Part shown: one piece after another, positions 25,976-34,699 of the stretch
How the letters are laid out: each line of letters begins with the position of its first letter
Numbering within the stretch: the stretch's first letter is position 1
Assembly (NCBI RefSeq): GCF_002005225.1
Contig: NZ_CP019724.1
Location: 1,240,001 to 1,304,000 of the forward strand
Length of the DNA: 64,000 nt
Direction of reading: 5' to 3'
From: Streptomyces pactum
GTDB taxonomy: Bacteria; Actinomycetota; Actinomycetes; Streptomycetales; Streptomycetaceae
Program-made: the position numbers and the translations under genes
Notes under the pieces: generated by a model
What the model saw: the letters and a program-made list of their open reading frames with translations, nothing else
What the model was told of the DNA's origin: nothing
The model's database searches: none

Positions 25976-26794
25976 TCAGGCCACCGCCGCGATCCGCACC
26001 TTGATGTCGTCCGGCGACAGCGCCCCCTTGGCGATCACGTGGTCGCCGGAGGACTCGCCGCGCAGCCGGCGTCCGATCCACGGCACCAGGTACTCGCGTG
26101 CCCAGTGCACGTCGTCGCGCCGGACGCCCAGGGTGCCGCGGGGCGGCAGCGGCGGCCAGGGCTGGTCCGGGTCGGCCGGGACGCGCAGGCCGAGGGCCTG
26201 GCCCGCGCGCAGCGCCACGCGCGTGTGGCCCTCCGGCGACAGGTGCAGCCGGTCGGCGTCCCACGCCCTGCGGTCCTGGACGCTCCGGAGCGACCACAGG
26301 TCGAGCACCGGGCAGCCGTAGCGGTCGGCGACGGCCCGGACGTGACCGTTGTACGTGGCGATCTTTCCGCGCAGATGCCTGAGGACGGGCACCCCGCGGG
26401 TGTCGAAGCCGGTGGTCACCAGGACGGTGCCGGCCGCGGCGGTCAGCGCGGCCACCGCACGCTCGAACCGCTCGGCCACCTCGTCCGGATCGGTACCGGG
26501 CCGGATGATGTCGTTGCCGCCCGCCGCGAACGAGACCAGGTCGGGCGCGAGTCGGGCGACCCGCGGGACCTGTTCCGCCACGATCTGGTCGAGGAGCCTG
26601 CCGCGCACGGCGAGGTTCGTGTACCTGAAGTCGCCCTCGGGGCGCCGGTCGGCCAGCAGCACGGCGAACCGGTCGGCCCAGCCGACGAACGCCCCGTCGG
26701 GGCCGGGGTCGCCGACGCCCTCGGTGAAGCTGTCCCCCACCGCCACGTACGACCCGATCACTTCTCTGCTGTCACTCTTCGAATCGTCTGCCAC
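25976..26794 (-). CDS. SGNH/GDSL-family hydrolase
   Basis: A 272-residue SGNH hydrolase. Block I is VAVGDSFTEGVGDPG with the nucleophile Ser, block II Gly is in TNLAVRG, block III is FAAGGNDII with the oxyanion Asn, and block V is DADRLHLSPEGH with the catalytic Asp and His. No signal peptide is seen, so it is probably cytoplasmic. It may be an esterase or lipase, or act on acylated sugars. GTG 26794 has only a weak ribosome-binding site. It lies downstream of the M23 peptidase gene, separated by a strong terminator, so it is probably independently expressed. Confidence 0.93.
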   Translation of the reverse strand: MADDSKSDSREVIGSYVAVGDSFTEGVGDPGPDGAFVGWADRFAVLLADRRPEGDFRYTNLAVRGRLLDQIVAEQVPRVARLAPDLVSFAAGGNDIIRPGTDPDEVAERFERAVAALTAAAGTVLVTTGFDTRGVPVLRHLRGKIATYNGHVRAVADRYGCPVLDLWSLRSVQDRRAWDADRLHLSPEGHTRVALRAGQALGLRVPADPDQPWPPLPPRGTLGVRRDDVHWAREYLVPWIGRRLRGESSGDHVIAKGALSPDDIKVRIAAVA

Positions 26795-26898
26795 GTCGGC
26801 CCATGATTCACCTTGAATGTGACCTACGCGACCGTAGGAACGGCTTGACGGTCGGTGAGAAAGACCACGCCTAAAGTGTTCGTCAATTCCGGAATACG

Positions 26899-26936
26899 CC
26901 GAAGGCCGGACCCGGGGATCGGGGTCCGGCCTTCGG
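26899..26936 (-). terminator. Terminator of the M23 peptidase gene
   Basis: A 15-bp perfect stem (26899-26913 against 26922-26936, CCGAAGGCCGGACCC) with an 8-nt loop, starting 30 nt past the M23 stop on the minus strand. No long U run is present. Confidence 0.85.
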
Positions 26937-26965
26937 TGGCGCGGGAACTGCGCGCGAAACCCTCG

Positions 26966-27934
26966 TCAGAGGGAGACGCCGTGCGAGCGCAGGTACGCGA
27001 TCGGGTCCACGTCCGAGCCGTAGTCCGGCGTGGTGCGGATCTCGAAGTGCAGGTGCGGGCCGGTCACGTTGCCGGTGGCGCCCGAGAGGCCGACCTGCTG
27101 ACCCGCCGTCACGGACTGACCGGCGGAGACGGAGAGCGAGGACAGGTGGGCGTACTGGGCGTAGTGGCCGTCGGCGAGCTGGATGACGACCTGGTTGCCG
27201 TACGCGCCGCCCCAGCCGGCGGAGACGACGGTGCCCGCGCCGACGGCCTTGAGCGAGGTGCCGGTCGGGACGACGAAGTCCGTGCCGGTGTGGTAACCGC
27301 TGGACCACATGCTGCCCGTCTGGTGGTACGGGGTACCGACGGCGCCGCCCGGGACGGGCGAGGTGAAGCCGCTGGTGGTGCCGGCGGACTGGGCGCTCGT
27401 GTCCGAGGAGTCCGAGGAGGAGGAGGAGGTCTTCGCGGCGTCCGACGACTTCTCGGCGGACTCCGACTTCTCGGCGGACGGCTTCTCGGGCGCGGCGGGC
27501 TTCTCGGCCGCCGGCTTCTCCGACTCGGCGGAGGACGACGGGGCGGACTCGGCGGCCCGCTCGCCGATCGAGAGCTTCAGGCCCGGGTGGATCAGCGACG
27601 GGTCCGAGCCGACGGCCTCGCGGTTGTCCGAGTACAGCTTCTTCCAGCCGCCGTCGACGTCCTGCTCGTCGGCGATCTTCGAGAGGTAGTCACCGCTCTT
27701 GACGGTGTACGTCCGCGAGTCCGAGTTCTTCTCGGCGCTGCCGCCGGCGGCCTTCTTCGCGGCCGTCGGTATGGAGTGCACGGCCTGCTCGGAAACGGAC
27801 TGCGCGGGAGCGGCCTGGGCGCTGGCGGCACCCATCAGCGGGAGCGCGAGCGCGGCGCCACCGGTTCCGGCGACGGCGATGGTGCGGGTCAGGCGCATGG
27901 CCCTGGTACGGCGGTGCTTACCCTTCGCGGGCAT
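26966..27934 (-). CDS. Secreted LysM/M23 metallopeptidase
   Basis: A 322-residue exported cell-wall enzyme. The signal peptide is at residues 1-42 (KGKHRRTRAMRLTRTIAVAG, then an Ala-rich core to ASAQAAPAQS). LysM spans ~73-125 (YTVKSGDYLSKIADEQDVDG), followed by a Ser/Ala/Lys/Pro linker. The M23 domain at ~215-315 has GYHTGTDFVVP (zinc His/Asp) and GPHLHFEIRTT (catalytic/zinc HxH). It cleaves peptidoglycan cross-bridges or stem peptides. ATG 27934 has AGAGGA upstream. The leader holds a c-di-AMP riboswitch, as for other Streptomyces cell-wall hydrolases such as rpfA. Confidence 0.95.
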   Translation of the reverse strand: MPAKGKHRRTRAMRLTRTIAVAGTGGAALALPLMGAASAQAAPAQSVSEQAVHSIPTAAKKAAGGSAEKNSDSRTYTVKSGDYLSKIADEQDVDGGWKKLYSDNREAVGSDPSLIHPGLKLSIGERAAESAPSSSAESEKPAAEKPAAPEKPSAEKSESAEKSSDAAKTSSSSSDSSDTSAQSAGTTSGFTSPVPGGAVGTPYHQTGSMWSSGYHTGTDFVVPTGTSLKAVGAGTVVSAGWGGAYGNQVVIQLADGHYAQYAHLSSLSVSAGQSVTAGQQVGLSGATGNVTGPHLHFEIRTTPDYGSDVDPIAYLRSHGVSL

Positions 27935-27941
27935 GGCGAAT

Positions 27942-28082
27942 TCCTCTCCGGCGCCTACGAGGTGAGCTGTCGGGTGCGAGCTGGAGATGCCCGGCCGCGC
28001 CGAGACGCGGCTTTACCCCAAGCCGTTCCGGGAACCGGAACAGGCGGTTGTACCTGTGGGTCCCCCGCTCCTGCCGTGTACG
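27942..28082 (-). promoter_or_regulatory. ydaO-yuaA (c-di-AMP) riboswitch
   Basis: The minus-strand leader of the M23 gene carries the class signatures in order. These are GCGGGGGACCCACAGG near the 5' end, CTTGGGGTAAAGCC, GGCCGGGCATCTCCAGC and, just before the gene, CCGACAGCTCACCTCGTAGG. The order and spacing match ydaO-class switches of actinobacterial cell-wall hydrolase genes, which bind c-di-AMP and turn expression off. Boundaries are approximate (±10 nt). The short distance (about 8 nt) to the start codon suggests translational or terminator-type control overlapping the ribosome-binding site. Confidence 0.85.
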
Positions 28083-28518
28083 GGTGGTGGATGAGTGCTG
28101 GCTCCGGTCGGCGGCAGGATTAGGCGTCCGTCCGGATCGGTGGTGAACGTAAGGGACCAAGACGCACAGGGACAAGCGAGGGGTTCCGTCGGCGGGTGTC
28201 CCGATTGATCCTTTACGGGAATCACCGGTCACCCTCCGTCGATTCACGGGGCGCTTTTCAGGCGAACAGCCTGGAAAACCGGCTGGATTACGTGAGCATG
28301 ACGAGCAACGCACGGTCACGTATATGACGCTGCTCACGCGACGCCTCCCCAGTCCCTTTTATTACAGCGCTAGTTGGAATGAAGGTGCCGATTCGGACAG
28401 AAGGCGCAGAAGTGTCGCAGTCGGGCGACTTCGCCCCCTGGGCCCCGGGGTCGTGCCGTATCGTCGAGTGGTGCCCGTCGGCGAGCAGCGCCGGCGGGGC
28501 GGAGTGGGAGGAGCCCCC
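28083..28518. other. Divergent intergenic region, riboswitch promoter / phosphatase
   Basis: No gene. This stretch holds the promoter of the riboswitch-controlled M23 transcript (leftward) and the phosphatase promoter (rightward). It is AT-richer at 28360-28420. An 8-bp inverted repeat (28291-28298 CGTGAGCA / 28331-28338 TGCTCACG) lies in its middle. Confidence 0.5.
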
Positions 28519-29316
28519 GTGACGCAGCAGGTCCCGTCGACCGAACCCGAGCTGGCCGGCGTGCGCAACTTCCGTGACGTGGGCGGACTGCCGACCGTCG
28601 ACGGGCGGCGGGTGCGACAGGGCGTGCTGTTCCGCAGTGGTCACCTCGCGCACGCCACCGGGGAGGACGCCGCGTTCCTGGCCTCGCTGGGCCTGCACAC
28701 CGTCTTCGACTTCCGCAACGCCGCCGACCAGAAGCTCGACGGCCCGGACGTCGAGCTGCCGGGTGTACGCAACGTGAACCTGCCGCTGAGCGATCCGGCC
28801 GACGGCGCCGAGTTCTGGAAGATGGTCCGCGACGGCGACCTCGACCAGCTACGCGGGATCCTGGCGGACGGCAAGGGCGTGAACCGGATGATCGAGTCCT
28901 ACCGCATGATCATCAAGGAGCGCACGGCGGAGCACTCCCGGGTACTGCACGCGCTCGCCGAGGACAGCGTCCCCGCCCTGATGCACTGCGCGGCCGGCAA
29001 GGACCGCGCGGGCCTGTCGATCGCGGTCACCCTGCTCGCCCTGGGCGTCGAGCGCGAGGCCGTCGTCGACGACTACCTCAAGTCGAACGCCGCGCACCGC
29101 CGCTACAAGGTGCGCCGCAGCGGCTCCGCCGCCTCGGCCTACTCCCCCGAGGTCATGGAGCTGCTCAGCCCCCTCTTCGATGCGCGCGCCGAGTACCTGG
29201 CGGCGGCCTTCGAGACCGTCGAGGAGACCTGGGGCGGAGTCGACGCCTACCTGGAGAAGGGCCTGCGGGTCACCCCGGAGACCCGGGAGCGGCTGCGCGA
29301 GCGGATGCTGGACTGA
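28519..29316 (+). CDS. Tyrosine-protein phosphatase (Y_phosphatase3-type)
   Basis: A 265-residue protein phosphatase. GTG 28519 (VTQQVPSTEPELAGVRNFRD) has GGGAGGAG 5 nt upstream; the frame is open from 28324. RNFRDVGGLPTVDGRRVRQG and VLFRSGHL are the family N-terminal motif. The P-loop is HCAAGKDRAG (CxxGKDR), with the general-acid region in FDFRNAADQ. It is a DSP/low-specificity tyrosine or lipid phosphatase of the MptpB type (acts on phosphotyrosine or phosphoinositides). It is cytoplasmic; the partner is unknown. Confidence 0.93.
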   Translation: MTQQVPSTEPELAGVRNFRDVGGLPTVDGRRVRQGVLFRSGHLAHATGEDAAFLASLGLHTVFDFRNAADQKLDGPDVELPGVRNVNLPLSDPADGAEFWKMVRDGDLDQLRGILADGKGVNRMIESYRMIIKERTAEHSRVLHALAEDSVPALMHCAAGKDRAGLSIAVTLLALGVEREAVVDDYLKSNAAHRRYKVRRSGSAASAYSPEVMELLSPLFDARAEYLAAAFETVEETWGGVDAYLEKGLRVTPETRERLRERMLD

Positions 29317-29325
29317 GCCACCGGC

Positions 29326-29448
29326 TCACCGGCTGTTGGCGCCGACCTCGAAGAGCAGGTAGATGAAGGCCGCGAAGACGTGCCCCACGATGAGGTAGAT
29401 GAAGAGCCGCACCCACAGGGCGCGCGGGAACTTCTCCTGCAGGTTCAT
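29326..29448 (-). CDS. DUF6126-like 40-aa membrane protein
   Basis: A 40-residue protein (MNLQEKFPRALWVRLFIYLI, ending EVGANSR) with one membrane helix. ATG 29448 overlaps the stop of the XRE-cupin gene (ATGA) and is preceded by GGAGGAAC, so it is translationally coupled. I recall the small DUF6126 family as a usual companion of this kind of cupin XRE regulator. Function unknown; a membrane sensor or small transporter subunit is a guess. Gene reality is well supported by the RBS and overlap. Confidence 0.82.
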   Translation of the reverse strand: MNLQEKFPRALWVRLFIYLIVGHVFAAFIYLLFEVGANSR

Positions 29449-30095
29449 GGCGTTCCTCCGGGGGCGGGGTGGACCGGCGTGGTGGCCGGTCCCAGGCACA
29501 GTGCGGCCGTCGGGCTCTGCAGCAGGGTGTGGACGAAGAGGAGCTCGACCCCGTCGGCGTCCTGGGCGGCGATCCGGTGCGGGGTCAGCGAGTCGAAGTG
29601 CGCGCCGTCGCCCGGACCCAGCGGGTGCACGGTGTCCCCGAGGCGCAGCCGCAGCCGGCCCCGCAACACGTACAGCCACTCCTCGCCGGGGTGCACCCGC
29701 ACGATGTCGCCCTGCGAGCCGTGCGGCACACGGACCCGCAGGGCCTGCATACCGCGACCGGCGCCGCCGGCCTGCCAGTACGTCCAGCCGCCCGCGAAGG
29801 TCGGCTCCATGGCGTCGGCGCGCACGACGGCGTCCCGGTCGGCGGCCGTCTCGCCGAGCAGCTCCGAGACGGTCGTACCGTAGACCCGGGCGAGGGAGAG
29901 CAGCATCGGCAGTGAGGGCTGGCGCTGCCCGGTCTCCAGGCGGGAGAGGTGGGCGGGCGACAGCCCGGCCGCACCGGCCGCCGTCTCCAGGGTGAGGGCG
30001 GCCCGGCGCCGCAGGGCACGCAACTGGGGCGCCACGACGGACACCGCGTCCGCCGGCGCGTCCGGCGACGGCGGACCGGTCTCAGGAGAGGTCAT
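29445..30095 (-). CDS. XRE-family regulator with C-terminal cupin
   Basis: A 216-residue regulator. Residues ~22-78 form the helix-turn-helix (QLRALRRRAALTLETAAGAA, LSPAHLSRLETGQRQPSLPM). Residues ~120-200 form a cupin (RVHPGEEWLYVLRGRLRLRL). It is coupled by ATGA to the DUF6126 gene. GGAGG lies only 1 nt before ATG 30095, so the true start may be further in, or the transcript short-leadered. Two identical-half palindromes (30116-30150) lie 21-55 nt upstream and probably are its own operator sites. It is unlike the first XRE-cupin of this window in N-terminal length. Confidence 0.9.
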   Translation of the reverse strand: MTSPETGPPSPDAPADAVSVVAPQLRALRRRAALTLETAAGAAGLSPAHLSRLETGQRQPSLPMLLSLARVYGTTVSELLGETAADRDAVVRADAMEPTFAGGWTYWQAGGAGRGMQALRVRVPHGSQGDIVRVHPGEEWLYVLRGRLRLRLGDTVHPLGPGDGAHFDSLTPHRIAAQDADGVELLFVHTLLQSPTAALCLGPATTPVHPAPGGTP

Positions 30096-30115
30096 GCCTC
30101 CATTCAGCCCGAAAC

Positions 30116-30150
30116 TTGCCCGCTGGGCAATTTTCTTGCCTCAGAGGCAA
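30116..30150 (-). promoter_or_regulatory. Twin TTGCC-N5-GGCAA operator
   Basis: Two 15-bp palindromes, TTGCCCGCTGGGCAA (30116-30130) and TTGCCTCAGAGGCAA (30136-30150), are centred exactly 20 bp apart (two helical turns). They lie directly upstream of the XRE-cupin gene and downstream of the aminotransferase gene. The layout fits cooperative dimer binding by the XRE protein. Confidence 0.65.
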
Positions 30151-30186
30151 AGACGGCACGCGGCCGAAGGCGGCGGCCGGTGACTC

Positions 30187-31572
30187 CTAACGATTGGCCA
30201 CCGCCTGCCTGACCAGGGTCTTCCCGAAGTCCCACAGCAGGCCGCCGCCGTTGTGCGCGTCGTCCATCACCTCGGTGAAGGCGTCGACGAACCGGTCCGC
30301 GTCCGCCGTGTCGATGATCAGCGGCGGGATCAGTTTGATCACCTCCAGGTGGTCGCCGGACACCTGCGTCAGGATCCGGTGCCGTTGCAGCAGCGGCACC
30401 ACCACCATCTGCGCGAACAGACCCTTGCGCGCGGTCTGCAGCATCGTCCAGCGGCTGCGCAGCCTCAGCGATCTCGGCCGGCCGAACTCGATGCCGATCA
30501 TCAGCCCCCGCCCCCGGACGCCGGCGAGCAGCTCGTAGCGGTCCACCAGCTCCGCCAGCCGGGACTTCAGCCGCTCCCCCACCGCGGCGGCGTTCGCGAC
30601 GATCTCCTCGTTCTCCATCACCGACAGCACGGCGAGCCCGGCCGCCATGGCCTGCGCGTTGGACCCGAAGCTCGCCGAGTGGACCTGAACCCGGTCCATC
30701 GACGAGAACACCTTCTGGAAGATCCAGTCCTTGCCCAGCGTGGCCCCCACCGGCACGTATCCGCCGGACAGCGCCTTGGCGACGCACACCAGGTCGGGCT
30801 CCACGCCGTCCTCGTGCTGGAAGGCGTAGAACTTACCGGTCCGGCCGAGGCCCGTCTGCACCTCGTCGGCGATCAGCAGCGCCTTGTGCCGGTGCAGCAG
30901 CTCCTGTGCGGCGCGCAGATAACCGGGCGGGGCCTCGTGCACACCCTTGCCCTGGATCGGCTCGACGATCAGCGCGGCCACGTCGCCCCGCTTCAGCTCC
31001 CGGGCCAGGGCGTCCAGGTCGCCGAGCGGGAGGGCGGTGTCGGGCAGCAGCGGGGCGAAGCCGTCGCGGAAGCCGTCCTCGCCGTTGACGGACAGCGAGC
31101 CGGTGGTCAGCCCGTGGAAGGCGTGCGAGCAGTACAGGATCCTCGGCCTGCCGGTCGCGTACCGGGCGAACTTCAGCGCGGTCTCGACCGCCTCCGTACC
31201 GCTGTTGCCGAAGAAGACCCGGTCCAGGTGCGGGCTGTAGGAGAGCAGCCTCTCGGCCAGCAGTCCGGGCAGCGGTGGGCAGTCGAAGCGGGTCAGATCG
31301 GCCAGCGAGGCGTCGAGGACGTCGTGCAGCGCCTTGCGTACGACAGGGTGGTGGCGCCCCAGGCCCATCACCGCGAACCCGGCGAGCATGTCCAGGTAGT
31401 CGTTGCCGTCCGCGTCCCAGAAGTGCGCGCCCTCGGCCCGCTCGTAGACCTTGTCGAAGCCGATGGTGCGCAGCATGCGCGGGAGCTGGTGGTTGAGGTG
31501 CCTGGCGTGCAGCTCGTAGCGCTCGGCTCCGCGCTCGGCCAAGAGCGCGGCGAGGTCGAACTCCTTGGTCAT
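30187..31572 (-). CDS. hpnO: Aspartate aminotransferase family protein (HpnO-like)
   Basis: A 461-residue class III PLP aminotransferase. FFGNSGTEAVETALKFARYA is the cofactor loop, ALLIADEVQTGLGRTG holds Asp236, and the Schiff-base lysine is K266 in VCVAKALSGGYVPVG. As the last gene of the hopanoid operon, it most likely aminates the C35 end of the ribosyl/bacteriohopane chain to give aminobacteriohopanetriol, as proposed for HpnO. The start at ATG 31572 directly abuts the dxs stop. This assignment rests on family plus context, and related enzymes use ornithine or acetylornithine. Confidence 0.87.
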   Translation of the reverse strand: MTKEFDLAALLAERGAERYELHARHLNHQLPRMLRTIGFDKVYERAEGAHFWDADGNDYLDMLAGFAVMGLGRHHPVVRKALHDVLDASLADLTRFDCPPLPGLLAERLLSYSPHLDRVFFGNSGTEAVETALKFARYATGRPRILYCSHAFHGLTTGSLSVNGEDGFRDGFAPLLPDTALPLGDLDALARELKRGDVAALIVEPIQGKGVHEAPPGYLRAAQELLHRHKALLIADEVQTGLGRTGKFYAFQHEDGVEPDLVCVAKALSGGYVPVGATLGKDWIFQKVFSSMDRVQVHSASFGSNAQAMAAGLAVLSVMENEEIVANAAAVGERLKSRLAELVDRYELLAGVRGRGLMIGIEFGRPRSLRLRSRWTMLQTARKGLFAQMVVVPLLQRHRILTQVSGDHLEVIKLIPPLIIDTADADRFVDAFTEVMDDAHNGGGLLWDFGKTLVRQAVANR

Positions 31573-33513
31573 TCAGTTCTCTCCTTGCACTGGCATGACG
31601 GTCCGTCCGCTCCCGGTCTGTTCCGCGCCGGGTGCCGCGGCATGCTCCTCCACGGCCAGGCTCGCGCTGATCCGGCCGGCGATCTCGACCGGGGTGAGAC
31701 CGATGTCGGCGAGCACCTCGGCGCGCTTGGCGTGCGCGAGGAACTGCTCCGGGATGCCGAACCGGCGTACGGGTAGGTCGATCCCGGCGTCGCCCAGTGC
31801 CAGCGCCACCGCCGAACCGACCCCGGCGGCGCGGCTGTTGTCCTCGACGACGGCCACCAGGCGGTGCCGCACCGCCAGGGGGGCGAGCGCCGGGTCGACG
31901 GGCTTGACCCAGCGCGGGTCCACGACGGTGCATCCGGTGCCGCGGGCTTCGAGCAGCTCGGCGGCCCGGAGGCAGACGGGCGCCATCACGCCGACCGCCA
32001 CCAGCAACACCTCGGGCCGGTCGGCCGTGTGCAGGACGTCCATGCCGCCGACCCGGTCGACGGCCGGCACGGCGGGTGTGACGGACTCCTTGGGGAAGCG
32101 CACCAGCGTCGGCGCGTCGTCGACGGCGACCGCCTCGCGCAGTTGGGCGCGGAGTTGGTCGGCGTCGCGCGGGGCGGCGATGCGCAGCCCCGGGACGACC
32201 TGGAGGACGGACATGTCCCACATGCCGTTGTGCGAGGGGCCGTCGGCGCCGGTGACGCCCGCCCGGTCCAGGACGAAGGTGACGCCGCAGCGGTGCAGGG
32301 CCACGTCCATCAGCAGTTGGTCGAAGGCGCGGTTGAGGAAGGTGGCGTAGACGGCGACGACCGGGTGGAGGCCGCCGGTGGCGAGGCCGGCCGCGGACAC
32401 GGCGGCGTGCTGCTCCGCGATGCCGACGTCCCACACCCGGTCGGGGAAGCGCTCGGCGAAGGCGGCGAGACCGACCGGGTGCAGCATGGCCGCGGTGATC
32501 GCCACGACGTCGTCGCGCTCCTCACCGATCCGGACGATCTCCTCGCCGAACACGGAGGTCCAGGACGGCCCGTTCGAGGGGCTGAGCGGCGCGCAGGTGA
32601 GCGGGTCCATCACGCCGACGGTGTGGAAGTGGTCCTCCTCGTCGCGCAGGGCGGGCTCGTAGCCGCGGCCCTTCTGCGTGAGGCAGTGCACCAGCACCGG
32701 TCCGTGGAAGCGTTTCGCGCGCCGCAGCGCCGACTCGACGGCCCCGATGTCGTGCCCGTCGATCGGGCCGACGTACTTCATACCCAGGTCCTCGAAGAGT
32801 CCCTGCGGCGCGAAGGCGTCCTTGAAGCCCTTCTTGGCGCCGTGCAGGGCCTCGTAGAGGGTGCCGCCGACCACGGGGGTGCGCTGGAGCACGTCCTTGC
32901 CCCAGGCCAGTATCCGCTCGTAGCCGTCGGTCGTACGGAGCGTCGCGAGGTGGTTGGCGAGGCCGCCGATGGTCGGGGCGTACGAGCGCTCGTTGTCGTT
33001 GACGACGATGATCAGCGGCCGGTCCCGGGCGGCCGCGATGTTGTTCAGCGCCTCCCAGGCCATGCCGCCCGTCAGCGCGCCGTCACCGATGACGGCGACG
33101 ACGTGGCCCCGCTCCCTCCGCACCTGGCGCGCCTTGGCGAGGCCGTCGGCCCAGCCGAGGACGGTGGAGGCGTGGCTGTTCTCGATGACGTCGTGCTCGG
33201 ACTCCTCGCGCGAGGGATAGCCGGAGAGCCCGCCCTTCCCTCGCAGCTTGGAGAAGTCCTGGCGCCCCGTCAGCAGCTTGTGCACGTAGCTCTGGTGGCC
33301 GGTGTCCCACAGGATGCGGTCGGCCGGTGACTCGAAGACCCGGTGCAGGGCGACGGTCAGTTCCACCACGCCCAGGTTGGGTCCGAGGTGCCCGCCGGTG
33401 CGGGCGACCGCGTGCACCAGGAAGTCACGTATCTCGTCGGACAGTTCGCCGAGTTCCGCCTCGGACAGCGCCTTCACGTCGCGTGGTCCCCGGATGGTCT
33501 CCAGAATCGTCAC
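31573..33513 (-). CDS. dxs: 1-deoxy-D-xylulose-5-phosphate synthase
   Basis: A 646-residue thiamine diphosphate enzyme. It condenses pyruvate and glyceraldehyde 3-phosphate to DXP, the first step of the MEP isoprenoid pathway. The TPP motif is [16 protein letters not shown] (143-158). The N-terminal [20 protein letters not shown] contains the conserved histidines, and the C-terminal transketolase domain has [18 protein letters not shown]. Residues FKDAF and IDGHD are family-typical. Full length. It is probably a second copy dedicated to hopanoid flux, since Streptomyces usually has another dxs elsewhere. 27 nt separate it from ispG. Confidence 0.97.
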   Translation of the reverse strand: MTILETIRGPRDVKALSEAELGELSDEIRDFLVHAVARTGGHLGPNLGVVELTVALHRVFESPADRILWDTGHQSYVHKLLTGRQDFSKLRGKGGLSGYPSREESEHDVIENSHASTVLGWADGLAKARQVRRERGHVVAVIGDGALTGGMAWEALNNIAAARDRPLIIVVNDNERSYAPTIGGLANHLATLRTTDGYERILAWGKDVLQRTPVVGGTLYEALHGAKKGFKDAFAPQGLFEDLGMKYVGPIDGHDIGAVESALRRAKRFHGPVLVHCLTQKGRGYEPALRDEEDHFHTVGVMDPLTCAPLSPSNGPSWTSVFGEEIVRIGEERDDVVAITAAMLHPVGLAAFAERFPDRVWDVGIAEQHAAVSAAGLATGGLHPVVAVYATFLNRAFDQLLMDVALHRCGVTFVLDRAGVTGADGPSHNGMWDMSVLQVVPGLRIAAPRDADQLRAQLREAVAVDDAPTLVRFPKESVTPAVPAVDRVGGMDVLHTADRPEVLLVAVGVMAPVCLRAAELLEARGTGCTVVDPRWVKPVDPALAPLAVRHRLVAVVEDNSRAAGVGSAVALALGDAGIDLPVRRFGIPEQFLAHAKRAEVLADIGLTPVEIAGRISASLAVEEHAAAPGAEQTGSGRTVMPVQGEN

Positions 33514-33540
33514 GCTCGGGCCCCCTTCGGTCCGTGCTGT

Positions 33541-34695
33541 TCAGCTCACGGTGACGGCCGGCTCCCCCGCCGCGCCGTCCTTCTCCATCTGCTCGGCGAT
33601 CTTCATGGCCTCCTCGATGAGGGTCTCCACGATCTTGGACTCGGGGACGGTCTTGACGACCTCGCCCTTGACGAAGATCTGGCCCTTGCCGTTGCCGGAG
33701 GCGACGCCGAGGTCGGCCTCGCGGGCCTCGCCGGGACCGTTGACGACACAGCCCATGACGGCGACGCGCAGCGGGACGTCCATGCCCTCCAGGCCGGCGG
33801 TGACCTCCTCGGCCAGCTTGTAGACGTCGACCTGGGCGCGGCCGCAGGACGGGCAGGAGACGATCTCCAGGCCGCGCCGGCGCAGGTTCAGCGACTCCAG
33901 GATCTGGATGCCGACCTTGATCTCCTCGACCGGCGGGGCCGACAGGGAGACGCGGATGGTGTCGCCGATGCCCTGGGAGAGCAGCGCGCCGAAGGCGACG
34001 GCCGACTTGATGGTGCCCTGGAAGGCGGGCCCGGCCTCGGTGACACCGAGGTGCAGCGGGTAGTCGCACCGGGCGGCGAGCTGCCGGTAGGCCTCGACCA
34101 TGACGACCGGGTCGTTGTGCTTGACGGAGATCTTGATGTCCCGGAAGCCGTGCTCCTCGAAGAGCGACGCCTCCCACAGCGCGGACTCCGCCAGCGCCTC
34201 GGGCGTCGCCTTGCCGTACTTCTGGAGCAGACGCCGGTCCAGCGACCCCGCGTTCACGCCGATGCGGATCGGGGTGCCGTGGTCCTTCGCCGCCTTGGCG
34301 ATCTCCTTGACCTTGTCGTCGAACTGCTTGATGTTGCCGGGGTTCACCCGGACCGCCGCACAGCCCGCCTCGATCGCGGCGAACACGTACTTGGGCTGGA
34401 AGTGGATGTCCGCGATCACCGGGATCTGCGACTTGCGCGCGATCACCGCGAGGGCGTCCGCGTCGTCCTGCGTCGGGCAGGCCACCCGCACGATCTGGCA
34501 GCCGGACGCCGTCAGCTCGGCGATCTGCTGGAGCGTCGCGCCGATGTCGGACGTACGCGTCGTGGTCATGGACTGCACCGACACCGGGGCCCCGCCCCCG
34601 ACCGGGACCGGCCCGACCTCGATCCGTCGCGACACGCGTCGCTCGGCGATCGGCCGGACCGGTACCTCGGGAACGCCCAGCGGGATGGCGGTCAT
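33541..34695 (-). CDS. ispG: (E)-4-hydroxy-3-methylbut-2-enyl-diphosphate synthase
   Basis: A 384-residue IspG (GcpE). It converts MEcPP to HMBPP using a [4Fe-4S] cluster. The TIM barrel includes [15 protein letters not shown] and [13 protein letters not shown]. The Fe-S domain has [10 protein letters not shown] and the third cysteine in [20 protein letters not shown] 34695 is 4 nt downstream of the hpnH stop. Within the hopanoid operon it probably supports precursor supply together with dxs. Confidence 0.97.
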   Translation of the reverse strand: MTAIPLGVPEVPVRPIAERRVSRRIEVGPVPVGGGAPVSVQSMTTTRTSDIGATLQQIAELTASGCQIVRVACPTQDDADALAVIARKSQIPVIADIHFQPKYVFAAIEAGCAAVRVNPGNIKQFDDKVKEIAKAAKDHGTPIRIGVNAGSLDRRLLQKYGKATPEALAESALWEASLFEEHGFRDIKISVKHNDPVVMVEAYRQLAARCDYPLHLGVTEAGPAFQGTIKSAVAFGALLSQGIGDTIRVSLSAPPVEEIKVGIQILESLNLRRRGLEIVSCPSCGRAQVDVYKLAEEVTAGLEGMDVPLRVAVMGCVVNGPGEAREADLGVASGNGKGQIFVKGEVVKTVPESKIVETLIEEAMKIAEQMEKDGAAGEPAVTVS

Positions 34696-34699
34696 ACCG

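Noticed and set aside
26821..26880. A rightward promoter (TTGACG near 26845, TAAAGT-like -10) giving a small RNA ending at the M23 terminator
   Set aside because: The spacing between the two boxes is about 21 nt, too long, and no other evidence supports a transcript.
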